Part shown: piece after piece, positions 55,645-64,000 of the stretch | How the letters are laid out: each line of letters starts with the position of its first letter | Numbering within the stretch: the stretch's first letter is position 1 | Assembly: GCF_000413315.1 (NCBI RefSeq) | Contig: NZ_KE340297.1 | Span: 1,806,581-1,870,580, forward strand | DNA from: Propionibacterium sp. oral taxon 192 str. F0372 | GTDB taxonomy: Bacteria > Actinomycetota > Actinomycetes > Propionibacteriales > Propionibacteriaceae | Direction of reading: 5' to 3' | DNA: 64,000 bases | Position numbers and translations under genes: made by a program | Notes under the pieces: generated by a model | The model's database searches: none | Told to the model about the DNA's origin: nothing | What the model saw: the letters and a program-made list of their open reading frames with translations, nothing else

Positions 55645-57597
55645 GTGATCAGAATTTCGGTTGGGTGGCGCTTCCTGCGCTGGTTGGGTGCCACAGTGCT
55701 GGTGCTGTTCGGCGTCAGCGTGCTGGCCTTCGTGCTCACATACCTTACCCCCGGTGACTTAGCCGAGAACATGCTCACATCCCAGGGCATCACCCCGACC
55801 CAGGAGATGATCGCCATGATGCGCGAGCGTCTCGGTCTAGACCGTCCTTTATGGGAACAGTACGGCACTTGGCTTTGGCGGCTGCTGCACGGTGATCTGG
55901 GTGAGTCTCTCAGCAAGGGCACCGTGATCATGGACGATCTGAGTGCTCGGTTGCCTCTCACCCTCGCTCTGACTACTTGTTCCTTGCTCGTGACGTGGGT
56001 CATTGCGGTGCCGTTGGGGATCGCCGCAGCCCTGCGGCCGCGTTCGCCGCTGGATTTGGTCTGCCGGGTAGCCAGTTACATCAGTTCCGCACTTCCTTCA
56101 TTCCTGGTGGCGTTGCTGGTTCTGCACTCTTTGGGAATGAAAGCCCGGTTCTTCCCGATTGCCGCGAGCCAGGATCTGCGAGGCATGGTGATGCCGACGA
56201 TTGCCACCACGGTTGCCACGGTGGGCTGGTACTTCCGTCAGATCAGGGCGATCGCTCTAGAAGAGGCGGACCAGCCCTACATCGGTGGGCTGCGTGTGCG
56301 TGGTATGGGCGAGGTCAGGATTGGCGCCCACATCCTGCGCAACATCGCCGCTCCGCTCGTCACCCTCGCAGCGACAAGTTTTGGCGCGATGCTGGCCGGT
56401 ACCGCGGTGGTGGAACAGATCTTCGGATGGCAGGGAATCGGAAACTATGCGCTGAGCGCCATCGCAGCCAAGGACTATCCGGTTATTCAGGCCTATGTGG
56501 TCTGGTGCGCCCTGGCATTTCTCGTCGCGAACACCATCGCCGACCTGGCGGCCTTCATCCTCGACCCACGACTCAACGAGAAACCAGCTCGGGCAAGAGG
56601 ATCTGCTCGTGGTGCAGATGTTGGAGGAGCCCCGGCACGGCTGCGGATCAATCGCCCGGATCTGACCTCATTGGTCTCCGGGAACCGAAAACGACCGCAC
56701 ATTCTGATCCGTACCAAGTTGCGTCCCATCGTGACCTGGCGAATCCTGCTGCTACTGATCGTCGTCGTGCTGCTGGTCGGGTCACTCGCGGGAACGATTG
56801 CTCCCTATGATCCCAATGCCCCTGACGTTGTCGGTGCTCGCAAGCCCCCCGATCTGAATCACTGGATGGGAACCGACAGCTTGGGACGCGATGTATTCTC
56901 TCGGGTTCTTTCCGGTATCTGGCCAACCATGTCGATCGCTCTCACCGTGGTGGTTTGCTCATTGGTGATCGGGGCAACCATCGGGATGCTGTCGGCCCTG
57001 GTCGGGGGAGCGGTAGATGCCGTCGTTCAGCGGATCGTCGCAGTTTTCCAGTCATTCCCGGAATTCATCCTGGCACTGGCATTTGCCTCCATGCTCGGGC
57101 CGGGTTTCGTTCCAGTGGTAACCGCCCTCACCCTGTCCACCTGGACCAATACTGCCCGGTATGCACGCATCCTGACCATGCAGGTGAAACGAGCCCCCTA
57201 CATCCAGGCAGCGAGGATGAACGGGGTGCATCCGGTGATCATCTTCCTTCGGCACATGGTGCCCAATATCGCCAGTCCCTTGTTCGTCATGGCTGCCTCC
57301 GGGCTGGGTAGCGTGATCCTGAACCTGGCCACCTTGTCTTTCGTCGGTCTTGGCCTGCCCCAGCCGACCAGTGAATGGGGCACCATGATCAGTGAGGGGC
57401 GTACCCAGTTGCAGCTGGCGCCCTGGCTGGTCACCGGCCCCGGGGCCGCCCTATTCGTGGTCATTCTCATCGTCAATCTCTTCGCTGATGCATCCCAAGA
57501 AATATTGGCAGTCAGCGCAGATTCGTCCCCCGCTCAGGACGAAATAGGAACCAAGCAGTCCTCTGGGTCGGTTGCCGGCCAGAAAGGCATGGAATAG
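55645..57597 (+). CDS. Fused DppB-DppC (NikB-NikC) type ABC importer permease
   Basis: 650 residues; two permeases that are normally separate genes are joined in one chain. Half 1 (~1-315): VGWRFLRWLGATVLVLFGVS, LTPGDLAENML, and coupling loop RVRGMGEVRIGAHILRN. Linker (~315-365): Arg/Ala/Gly-rich. Half 2 (~366-625): TWRILLLLIVVVLLVG, HWMGTDSLGRDVFSRVLSG and coupling loop AARMNGVHPVIIFLRHMVPN, both typical of the DppC/NikC half. GTG 55645 has GGAG about 10 nt upstream; the frame opens at 55564 inside the riboswitch. Peptide/nickel-class importer; cobalt, nickel or corrinoid are candidate cargoes. Confidence 0.9.
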   Translation: MIRISVGWRFLRWLGATVLVLFGVSVLAFVLTYLTPGDLAENMLTSQGITPTQEMIAMMRERLGLDRPLWEQYGTWLWRLLHGDLGESLSKGTVIMDDLSARLPLTLALTTCSLLVTWVIAVPLGIAAALRPRSPLDLVCRVASYISSALPSFLVALLVLHSLGMKARFFPIAASQDLRGMVMPTIATTVATVGWYFRQIRAIALEEADQPYIGGLRVRGMGEVRIGAHILRNIAAPLVTLAATSFGAMLAGTAVVEQIFGWQGIGNYALSAIAAKDYPVIQAYVVWCALAFLVANTIADLAAFILDPRLNEKPARARGSARGADVGGAPARLRINRPDLTSLVSGNRKRPHILIRTKLRPIVTWRILLLLIVVVLLVGSLAGTIAPYDPNAPDVVGARKPPDLNHWMGTDSLGRDVFSRVLSGIWPTMSIALTVVVCSLVIGATIGMLSALVGGAVDAVVQRIVAVFQSFPEFILALAFASMLGPGFVPVVTALTLSTWTNTARYARILTMQVKRAPYIQAARMNGVHPVIIFLRHMVPNIASPLFVMAASGLGSVILNLATLSFVGLGLPQPTSEWGTMISEGRTQLQLAPWLVTGPGAALFVVILIVNLFADASQEILAVSADSSPAQDEIGTKQSSGSVAGQKGME

Positions 57598-59123
57598 TGA
57601 AGATCAACCCGCTCATGGCTGTCGGTGTTGCGGCAGCTCTCCTACTGGCCGGATGCGGTGGTGGCACCGGCTCCACCAGTGGATCCACCACAATGACCGT
57701 CGGCACTGGTGATCGAGGTGATTCCCTCGACTCAGCATCCGCCTACGTTGGCTGGTCGAACAGCCGCGACGGTATCGTCGAGACCCTGGTTGATGTTGAC
57801 GAGCATCTCAACTTGGTCCCTGAACTGGCCACCTCATGGGAGAACACCGACCCAACCACTTGGGTGATCACCTTGCGTGACGGGGTTACCTTCCACAACG
57901 GCGCGCCAATGGACGCAGCAGCGGTCAAAGCCTCCCTTGAGCACGCCATCGCCACCAACGTACGGGCTCAGGCTCAGATGCCGATCGCATCAATGACGCC
58001 GGAGGGCAATAAGCTGACCATTGTCACATCAATGCCTCTGGCGGCTCTTCCGAATATCCTGACCGATCCCATGACCGGTATCCAGGCCGTCGGTGATGGG
58101 ATCAACCCCGCTACCGATCCCCAAGGTACTGGCCCCTTCCAGGTCAGCGAGTTCGTCCCCCATGAGCGCCTAGAACTGGACGCCTACCCCGGATACTGGG
58201 GTGGGGAGCCGAAGTTGAGTCACGTCACCGTGCGGTCCTACGCCGATCTGCAAGCTCTTGGTCTGGCCATGCAATCCGGCGAGGTGCAGGTAGCGGTCCA
58301 ACCCGAGGCGGCCGGCTTGTCGGTGTTCTCCGATACCAGCGAGTTCACCACGTGGGATGTCACATCTACTCGTGCCGAGGCAGTGATCATGAACACCGCA
58401 TCACCGGTGACCTCCGATCCGAAGGTGCGTGAAGCTGTCAACTGGGCCATCGACCGGGAAGCCTACGTCTCGCTGATGCATGGCATGGGTGTGGCTTCCT
58501 ACAACCTATTCTCCCCGGATATCGCTTTCGGAAAGACCGATGGGCTCAACATCCCCGTCGACAAAAAGGACCTCGCCAAGGCCAAGCAGCTGTTGCTGGA
58601 GGCTGGTTACACCGAGTCGGATGGCATGCTGGTCAAGGACGGGCAACCTCTTGTCCTGAGACTGCTCACCTACCCGAAGCGTCCCCAGCTCGGGCAGATG
58701 GCTCAGCTGCTGCAGTCTGATCTGGGCTCCATCGGCGCGAAGGTTGAAATCTCCGAGCTGACCAGCACCACCGACCAGATGGTTGCTGGTGAGTTCGAGC
58801 TTGGCATGTACTCGATGGCCATGGTGCCCACTGGCGACTCCCAGTACTTCTTCGAGACCATGCTTCGCTCAGGTTCAACGAGCAACTACAGCCACTACAA
58901 TTCGCCACAGTTTGATGCGGCCCTCGACACTCTGGGCGCGACCTTTGGCGCCGAGGAACGCGCTAAGCAGACCCAGGTGCTCACTCAGATGGTGCACAAC
59001 GACATGCCCTATGTCGTCTTCGGTCACTCCAAGTGGTGGGTGATCTCCACCGCAGCGGTTAAGGACCTGAGCCTGCGACCCACCGAGTACCACCTATTGG
59101 ATCACCGGACCCATGTCGGGTGA
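57597..59123 (+). CDS. Peptide/nickel-type ABC solute-binding lipoprotein
   Basis: 508 residues. Lipoprotein signal with lipobox LLLAGC (Cys20), then an SBP family 5 domain: LVPELATSWENTDPTTWVI, LRDGVTFHNGAPMDAAAVK, DPQGTGPFQVSEF and REAVNWAIDREAYVSLMHGMG. GTG 57597 overlaps the permease stop (TAGTG). Anchored outside the membrane it delivers substrate to the fused permease. Same class as DppA/NikA/CntA; specificity cannot be read from sequence. Confidence 0.92.
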   Translation: MKINPLMAVGVAAALLLAGCGGGTGSTSGSTTMTVGTGDRGDSLDSASAYVGWSNSRDGIVETLVDVDEHLNLVPELATSWENTDPTTWVITLRDGVTFHNGAPMDAAAVKASLEHAIATNVRAQAQMPIASMTPEGNKLTIVTSMPLAALPNILTDPMTGIQAVGDGINPATDPQGTGPFQVSEFVPHERLELDAYPGYWGGEPKLSHVTVRSYADLQALGLAMQSGEVQVAVQPEAAGLSVFSDTSEFTTWDVTSTRAEAVIMNTASPVTSDPKVREAVNWAIDREAYVSLMHGMGVASYNLFSPDIAFGKTDGLNIPVDKKDLAKAKQLLLEAGYTESDGMLVKDGQPLVLRLLTYPKRPQLGQMAQLLQSDLGSIGAKVEISELTSTTDQMVAGEFELGMYSMAMVPTGDSQYFFETMLRSGSTSNYSHYNSPQFDAALDTLGATFGAEERAKQTQVLTQMVHNDMPYVVFGHSKWWVISTAAVKDLSLRPTEYHLLDHRTHVG

Positions 59124-59919
59124 CGAGCCTGTACTGGAGGTAACCGGCCTGCGGGCCGGTTACCTCCAACAGCCTGACACCATTGCCGGAATCGATCTGA
59201 GTTTGGCAGCTGGTGAACTGGTGGGCATCATCGGGGAATCTGGGGGCGGCAAGTCGACCCTACTGTCATCAATGCTTGGGCTGCAGCATGGCGGGTTGAC
59301 GGTGCGCGAAGGCACCATCTGCTACCTGGGTATTGATGTTACCGGTGCTACTCCTGCCGAATGGCGCAGGCTACGCGGTCCGGAGCTGGCAATGGTTTTC
59401 CAGCGCCCGAGCGCTAGCTTTGATCCTCTGGTGCGCATCGGCAAGCAGTTCACCGAATCGGTGCGGTTGCACACCCCGCGGGCTTCACACCGCACCTGCC
59501 AGAGCGCTGCTCGAGAGCTACTGCGCAGGCTGCGTTTCGCGGATCCGGATAAGGTGCTCGACTCCTATCCCTTCGAACTGTCTGGTGGCATGGCTCAGCG
59601 GGTAGCGATCGCAATGGCTCTGCTCAGCGAACCTCGTGTACTGCTCGCTGACGAACCCACCAGCGCCTTGGACGTGCGGGCCCAGGCAGAAGTGCTGGAT
59701 TTGCTCGCCGAGATCGCATCTCAGTTCGGCACCGCCGTGCTGTTCGTCAGTCACCAGATCTCCTTGGTACGCAGGCTGGTGTCCATGGTGCATGTTTTGG
59801 CTGGTGGTGCCTTCGTCGAATCCGGTTCTCCGGAGAAGGTGCTCGACGAGCCCGAGCATGATTACACCAAGGCCTTGGTGCGTGCGGTGCCCAGATTGGA
59901 TGTGCGTCGTGTTGCTTGA
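59113..59919 (+). CDS. ABC importer ATPase (DppD/NikD type)
   Basis: 268 residues. Walker A GESGGGKST (~39-47), Q-loop MVFQRPSASFDP, signature LSGGMAQRVAIAMAL and Walker B RVLLADEPTSALD, with H-loop FVSHQISLV. Overlaps the binding-protein gene by 11 nt and the next ATPase gene by 11 nt. Confidence 0.93.
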   Translation: MSGDEPVLEVTGLRAGYLQQPDTIAGIDLSLAAGELVGIIGESGGGKSTLLSSMLGLQHGGLTVREGTICYLGIDVTGATPAEWRRLRGPELAMVFQRPSASFDPLVRIGKQFTESVRLHTPRASHRTCQSAARELLRRLRFADPDKVLDSYPFELSGGMAQRVAIAMALLSEPRVLLADEPTSALDVRAQAEVLDLLAEIASQFGTAVLFVSHQISLVRRLVSMVHVLAGGAFVESGSPEKVLDEPEHDYTKALVRAVPRLDVRRVA

Positions 59920-60658
59920 GGTGCATGACGTTGACAAGACGTTCACCAATCGTTTCGGTTCTGTCACGGCTGCCTTTGGTGTTTCTTTCGAAGTGTCGGC
60001 AGGGGAGTGCTTCGGGCTCATCGGGGAATCCGGGAGTGGCAAGTCCACCATAGCTTCCATCGTCTCTGGTACCTTGGCCCCAGACTCCGGGACCGTGTGC
60101 TTGGACGGGCAGGCGCTGGACACCCGGTCCGCTCGTTCCCGGAAAGCCCATCAGCGGAAACTTCAGATGGTGTTTCAGGACCCCAGGGCATCCTTCAATC
60201 CTCGGATGAAAGTCATGGATGCGCTTCGTGAGCCCTTGATTCACAAGCTTGGACGCGCCAAAGACGAGGCTGATGCCGCGATCGAGCAGGTGATGGAACA
60301 GGTTAACCTTCCCACTGGGATGCTGCGACGCGGAGTGCACACGATCTCCGTCGGTCAGGCCCAGCGGGTGGCGATCGCCAGGGCCCTGCTGGCCGAACCG
60401 AGGTTGATCGTCTGCGACGAGATCACTTCAGCCCTTGATGTCACGGTGCAGGCCAGCATCCTCGAATTGCTTGCCCACCTACGTCGGGAACAGGAGTTGT
60501 CTATGCTCTTCGTCTCTCACGACATGGCAGTGGTGGCTCAACTGTCCGACCGTGTCGCGGTGATGGAGTCCGGCCGGATCATTGAGCAGGGGCCGGTTGA
60601 TCAAGTGATCGGCAATCCGGTCCAGGAATACACCCGGCTGCTGATTGATCTTGCGTGA
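59909..60658 (+). CDS. ABC importer ATPase (DppF/NikE type)
   Basis: 249 residues. Walker A GESGSGKST, Q-loop MVFQDPRASFNP, Walker B RLIVCDEITSALD, H-loop FVSHDMAVV. The signature reads ISVGQAQRVAIARAL in place of LSGGQ, and Pro in DEPTS is Ile; these changes are seen in NikE-type ATPases that pair with a canonical partner. Start GTG 59909 or ATG 59900. Its stop overlaps the MFS start. Confidence 0.92.
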   Translation: MLLEVHDVDKTFTNRFGSVTAAFGVSFEVSAGECFGLIGESGSGKSTIASIVSGTLAPDSGTVCLDGQALDTRSARSRKAHQRKLQMVFQDPRASFNPRMKVMDALREPLIHKLGRAKDEADAAIEQVMEQVNLPTGMLRRGVHTISVGQAQRVAIARALLAEPRLIVCDEITSALDVTVQASILELLAHLRREQELSMLFVSHDMAVVAQLSDRVAVMESGRIIEQGPVDQVIGNPVQEYTRLLIDLA

Positions 60659-61896
60659 TGTTTGCCGATCTCCGGGTCTTCCGCCAACTGCCGCACCCGC
60701 TAGGTCTGCTCATTGCCACCCAGTTCATCTTCAACGTCGGGTTCTACTTGGTCGTGCCCTTCCTCGCCGCATATCTGGAAGCAGATCTTGGTCTCGCAGT
60801 CGCCTTGATTGGGTTGATTCTCGGGTTGCGCACCTTCTCTCAACAAGGATTGTTCTTCCTGGGCGGAGCATTGGCCGACTGGTTCGGGATCAAACCGGTG
60901 CTGCTCGTCGGTATCGCTGTGCGGGTTGTTGGGTTCGCCACCCTCGCCATCACTCAGGAACTCACCTGGATCATCGTCGGCACCATGTGCATCGGAATGG
61001 CGGCCGCTTTGTTCTCCCCGGCTTCCGAATCGGCGATCCTTGGTCTGGCAGGACAAACGGAGATCACTGGAGGGATACGCAGGACCCGGGTGCTGGGCCT
61101 GCAACAGGTCTTCTCCCAAGCAGGATCGGCTGTGGGACCAGCCCTCGGTGGTGTTGTCCTGTTCGTCCCTTTTCAGGCAACCTGCCTTATCGCGGCTGTT
61201 CTGTTCGCGATCGTCGGTGTGGTGCACTTTCTTTGGCTGCCTTCTCGGATGAGGGTTGGGGACCGCACCCGGGTGAGTGCTTCGTTGCGGCTGGTGCTCG
61301 GTAACCGGCGGTTCATGATTTTCGCAGCACTTAACATCGCGCAACTTATCGCCTACAACCAGATGTACTTGGCTTTGCCGGTGGAGCTCACCCGCAGCGG
61401 GAACAATTCTGCGGATATCACCTTCTACTTCCTACTTGCATCGGTCCTAGTGATCCTGCTCCAGTCCAGGATCACCGCGTGGACCGACTCCTTTCCCACC
61501 ACGAAGGTCTTCCTGTTGTCCCATCTGTTCATGTCGGCAGCCTTTGTGGTGGTGGGTGCCATCGCCTGGTTCCCTTCTGCCGGGGGAATTGTTGGTGCGC
61601 TGCCGAAGATCATCATGGTGGTGCTGCTTCACATTGGCCTCATGATCCTGCAGCCCCGGACACGCGACATGGTCGGGAAACTTGCCGGTGAGAACCAACT
61701 CGGTTCCCACATGGGCGTGATGAATTCCCTTGGGGGATGCGCCGTGCTGTTCAGTGGTGTCCCAGTCGGTTCACTGCTGGAGGCTGCGCGAGTTCCCGGA
61801 CCGTCAGCAGTGGTTCCGTGGATCGTATTGGCTGCGCTGCCGGTGGCTGTCGCAGTGATCGCCACCCCGGTACTGAGGTGGTTGGGCAGCGAATGA
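60655..61896 (+). CDS. MFS transporter of the riboswitch-controlled operon
   Basis: 413 residues, 12 hydrophobic segments, with an MFS loop motif GGALADWFGIKPVLLVG (~66-82). The order importer-ATPase-ATPase-MFS, all overlapping, resembles metallophore loci (staphylococcal cntABCDF-cntE), where the MFS protein exports the chelator, but no biosynthetic genes are present here. GTG 60655 overlaps the ATPase stop; ATG 60658 is an alternative. Substrate unknown. Confidence 0.85.
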   Translation: MMFADLRVFRQLPHPLGLLIATQFIFNVGFYLVVPFLAAYLEADLGLAVALIGLILGLRTFSQQGLFFLGGALADWFGIKPVLLVGIAVRVVGFATLAITQELTWIIVGTMCIGMAAALFSPASESAILGLAGQTEITGGIRRTRVLGLQQVFSQAGSAVGPALGGVVLFVPFQATCLIAAVLFAIVGVVHFLWLPSRMRVGDRTRVSASLRLVLGNRRFMIFAALNIAQLIAYNQMYLALPVELTRSGNNSADITFYFLLASVLVILLQSRITAWTDSFPTTKVFLLSHLFMSAAFVVVGAIAWFPSAGGIVGALPKIIMVVLLHIGLMILQPRTRDMVGKLAGENQLGSHMGVMNSLGGCAVLFSGVPVGSLLEAARVPGPSAVVPWIVLAALPVAVAVIATPVLRWLGSE

Positions 61897-61958
61897 GATG
61901 ACATGACTGTGCCGGGACAGATCGTCCCATCGTCTTAGGACATCCATGCCATGGTTCA

Positions 61959-61987
61959 TTGGCCATGTTACGGACCAGCGGTAGAGT
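61959..61987 (+). promoter_or_regulatory. Candidate promoter of fdxA-dapC
   Basis: TTGGCC (61959-61964), 17-nt spacer, TAGAGT (61982-61987), about 56 nt before the ferredoxin ATG. Both hexamers are moderate. Confidence 0.45.
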
Positions 61988-62043
61988 CGTGCACATCACC
62001 GGCGGTTTCCCCGCCGGTCGTTGTTGTGGACAGGAGAAAGCGA

Positions 62044-62361
62044 ATGACCTACGTCATTGCCTTACCGTGCGTCGATGTCAAGGACCGGGCATGCGTTGAC
62101 GAGTGTCCCGTGCAGTGTATCTACGAAGGTCCGCGGTCGCTGTACATCCACCCCGACGAATGCGTCGATTGTGGAGCCTGTGAGCCTGTCTGCCCGACCG
62201 AGGCGATCTACTTCGAAGACGACCTGCCCGACGAATTCGCCGACTGGTATGACATCAATGTGAAGTTCTTCGACGAGATCGGTTCCCCGGGTGGTGCTGC
62301 CCGCGTCGGTGTCTACGAGAAGGACGAACCGCGTGTAGCGGCCCTGCCCCCGCAGAACTGA
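62044..62361 (+). CDS. fdxA: 7Fe ferredoxin
   Basis: 105 residues. N-terminal cluster-binding region CVDVKDRACVDECPVQCIYEG (Cys pattern of a [3Fe-4S]/[4Fe-4S] site), then CVDCGACEPVCPTEAIYFEDD. The acidic C-terminal tail (YDINVKFFDEIGSPGGA) is typical of FdxA. AGGAGAAAGCGA precedes ATG 62044. The stop overlaps dapC by 1 nt, a conserved actinobacterial pairing. Confidence 0.93.
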   Translation: MTYVIALPCVDVKDRACVDECPVQCIYEGPRSLYIHPDECVDCGACEPVCPTEAIYFEDDLPDEFADWYDINVKFFDEIGSPGGAARVGVYEKDEPRVAALPPQN

Positions 62362-63467
62362 TGCGTTCTCGCGTGGCCGACCTGCTGCCCGATTTCCCGT
62401 GGGATACGCTGGCCGACGCCAAAGCGAAGGCCTCTACTCATCCCCACGGGATCGTGGATTTGTCGGTAGGCACCCCCGTTGACCCGACTCCCGGGTTCAT
62501 CGCGGAGGCATTGCGTGAGGCCGCCTCGAAATGGGCTGGGTACCCCGCTGTGTGGGGCACGCCGCTGCTTCGTGGAGCGATTGTTGACTACATGAGCCGA
62601 CGATGGAATGCGGTCGGGCTTGATGAGAAAGGTGTGTTGCCGGTCAGCGGCACCAAGGAACTGGTAGCTTCTCTGCCCGCCCAACTCGGACTGGGTCCCG
62701 ACGACTTGGTTGTATTACCAGAGGTCGCCTACCCCACCTACGAAGTGGGAGCCCTGCTCGCCGGATGTCATATCCAACGCTGCGACGATCCCGACCAGGT
62801 CGAGGGCAGCCCGTCGCTTGTGTGGATCAATTACCCGGCCAACCCTCACGGGAAGATCGCCGGGAGCGGTCTGTTGCGGCGCTGGGTAGATTTCGTTCGT
62901 GAGCACGATGCGGTGCTGGCTTCTGATGAGTGTTATGGGGAGTTCGGCTGGGAGGCCACACCGGTGAGCATCCTCGACCAGGCGATCTGTGAGGGGGATC
63001 ACACTGGGTTGCTGGGGCTGCATTCGTTGTCCAAGCGTTCCAATCTGGCCGGTTACCGTGCCGGTTTCGTGGTCGGCGATCCGGTGCTGACCACCGATCT
63101 GTTGGCTCTGCGCAAACATGCCGGGATGATGATGCCCGGACCGGTGCAGGAAGCCATGGTTGTTGCTCTCAGCGATCAGGAGCACGTTGCCGAGCAGTGC
63201 GCCCGTTATCGGCGGCGTCGTGAGGTGATGATGTCGGTGTTGCGTGGCTGCGGATTCACCATCGATGACTCCGAGGGTTCGCTATATCTGTGGGCCACCC
63301 GAGGCGAGAACTGCCGCAGCACCATCGACTGGCTGGCTGAGCGGGGTATTCTCGCAGCTCCGTCGGATTTCTACGGTACGAAGGCCACCGATCACGTACG
63401 CATCGCGATGACCGCCACCGATGAACGAATCGCATCAGCGGTCGAAAGGCTGCGCGTTGAGGATTGA
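62361..63467 (+). CDS. dapC: N-succinyldiaminopimelate aminotransferase
   Basis: 368-residue PLP fold-type I aminotransferase. Features: VDLSVGTPVDPTPGFI, YPAVWGTPLLRGAI, INYPANPHGKIAG (Asn contact), ASDECYGEF, and the PLP lysine in LHSLSKRSNLAGYRAGF. It makes the diaminopimelate precursor for lysine and peptidoglycan. Its place directly behind fdxA supports DapC over other class I aminotransferases. Confidence 0.9.
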   Translation: MRSRVADLLPDFPWDTLADAKAKASTHPHGIVDLSVGTPVDPTPGFIAEALREAASKWAGYPAVWGTPLLRGAIVDYMSRRWNAVGLDEKGVLPVSGTKELVASLPAQLGLGPDDLVVLPEVAYPTYEVGALLAGCHIQRCDDPDQVEGSPSLVWINYPANPHGKIAGSGLLRRWVDFVREHDAVLASDECYGEFGWEATPVSILDQAICEGDHTGLLGLHSLSKRSNLAGYRAGFVVGDPVLTTDLLALRKHAGMMMPGPVQEAMVVALSDQEHVAEQCARYRRRREVMMSVLRGCGFTIDDSEGSLYLWATRGENCRSTIDWLAERGILAAPSDFYGTKATDHVRIAMTATDERIASAVERLRVED

Positions 63468-63533
63468 TTGCCCAGATCACGGATACGTGTGCTGCGCCGT
63501 GTCCATGATGAAGATGTCTGGTGGGCGGTTGGC

Positions 63534-64000
63534 TCAGGGCCTCAGATTGATCACGACCGATGAGGCTGACGGCTGAGCCGCGGCTTGCCAGATGGCGTAT
63601 TCAGTATCCGAACGGGTCCAAGTCTGGTTGCCCACGGCGACCCCGGTCATCCCGGCCTGGCGTCCCAGCAGCATCGACAGCTGCGCCACTGCCCAAGCCT
63701 TGGTCTCGTCGGGAGTGGTGACTCGTAGTGATCCAGTGGCATCCACCTCGGAGGTGACCGCGTCGTCCCAGATGGCTTCGAAGAAATTAGTGAGCACCGT
63801 GACACTAGCGCCTGGAGCCGTCGTGTCGAAGCAGGTCACCGTTGCAGGGTCGTAACCATTGAGGGCCGAGGCCCAAGCGCGTCCCTTGTCCTCGTGCTGG
63901 GCATAGGCTTGCGGGAAGCCGGAACGCTGCACGGTTTGGGCAACGTCATTGATCACCCCGCTCTCCCAGCCGTCGATCTTCACCAGTTCCGTATAGAAAG
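63534..64000 (-). CDS. Hypothetical protein, C-terminal part (5' end outside window)
   Basis: The frame is open to the window edge (FYTELV precedes the first in-window GTG), so about 155 C-terminal residues are seen. They include KIDGWESGVINDVAQTVQRS and GFPQAYAQHEDKGRAWAS, then a segment with one cysteine (ATVTCFDTT). The motif W-x-x-x-x-(V/I)-N/T-D-A/V-A-Q-x-V-Q-x-S-x-x-P-x-A-Y is shared with secreted actinobacterial proteins of unknown function that are sometimes mislabelled as heavy-metal transporters. No function can be assigned. Confidence 0.6.
   Translation of the reverse strand, partial: FYTELVKIDGWESGVINDVAQTVQRSGFPQAYAQHEDKGRAWASALNGYDPATVTCFDTTAPGASVTVLTNFFEAIWDDAVTSEVDATGSLRVTTPDETKAWAVAQLSMLLGRQAGMTGVAVGNQTWTRSDTEYAIWQAAAQPSASSVVINLRP

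Noticed and set aside
60655-61896. Calling the MFS gene a metallophore exporter (CntE)
   Set aside because: No nicotianamine-like or opine-metallophore biosynthesis genes are adjacent; kept only as a comparison.
61906-61945. GGGAC-AGATC-GTCCC hairpin after the MFS gene as terminator
   Set aside because: Only 5 bp of stem; could be chance.

Overview
The window is a high-GC (about 60 %) actinobacterial chromosome segment with dense, often 4-nt-overlapping operons. The best overall fit is a propionic-acid bacterium (Propionibacteriaceae, Cutibacterium/Propionibacterium-like). Reasons: clpS-DUF2017 and DUF3039/DUF3618/CHY-finger genes typical of Actinobacteria, anaerobic glycerol-3-phosphate dehydrogenase, a large L-/D-lactate locus, class II fumarase and a cobalamin riboswitch. 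The genus is inferred from gene content only.

Layout. 1-4640: end of glpA, then glpB, glpC and a translationally coupled MATE transporter. 4713-11491: DUF3039 protein, MFS transporter, beta-hydroxyacid-type dehydrogenase, a membrane-anchored Ser/Thr kinase, an RDD protein and amylomaltase. 11516-15737: NAD salvage (pncB-pncA), clpS-DUF2017, a possible small ORF, glutamate racemase. 15746-24222: lactate locus, with a FadR-type regulator and D-lactate dehydrogenase facing lactate permease-lutABC across a perfect GntR-type operator. 24334-28382: rph-rdgB-thyA-folA-dinB. 28336-34411: methyltransferase, CHY zinc finger, and a three-gene Hsp90-like/helical-repeat/YbjN unit. 34516-39307: galactokinase, LacI regulator, UDPGP-type pyrophosphorylase and a beta-galactosidase cut to its N-terminal quarter. 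39308-41872: AT-rich imported DNA (SDR + TMEM175 channel, transposase tail, unrecognised debris) ending at tRNA-Leu. 41983-46256: single-cysteine Bcp, DUF3618, GroES-like protein, paired fluoride channels, tRNA-Lys, FUSC-type membrane protein, phosphoribosyltransferase. 46565-50248: transketolase and RclA-like flavoprotein. 50249-51449: degenerate DNA containing a frameshifted cas2. 51540-55335: PutP, single-domain protoglobin, fumarase. 55485-61896: cobalamin riboswitch, then an ABC importer whose two permeases are fused in one chain, with lipoprotein, two ATPases and an MFS gene. 62044-64000: 7Fe ferredoxin, DapC, and the end of a hypothetical protein.

How it fits together. Glycerol-3-phosphate and both lactate isomers are oxidised by membrane-associated Fe-S/flavin systems (GlpABC, LutABC, Dld) that feed electrons to quinones, and fumarase belongs to the reductive branch toward succinate/propionate. 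That branch needs B12 for methylmalonyl-CoA mutase, which is why a B12-sensing leader on an uncharacterised importer matters. The most unusual items are the riboswitch-controlled fused-permease importer, the Hsp90/helical-repeat/YbjN unit, the decayed cas2, and the island that truncates lacZ next to tRNA-Leu.
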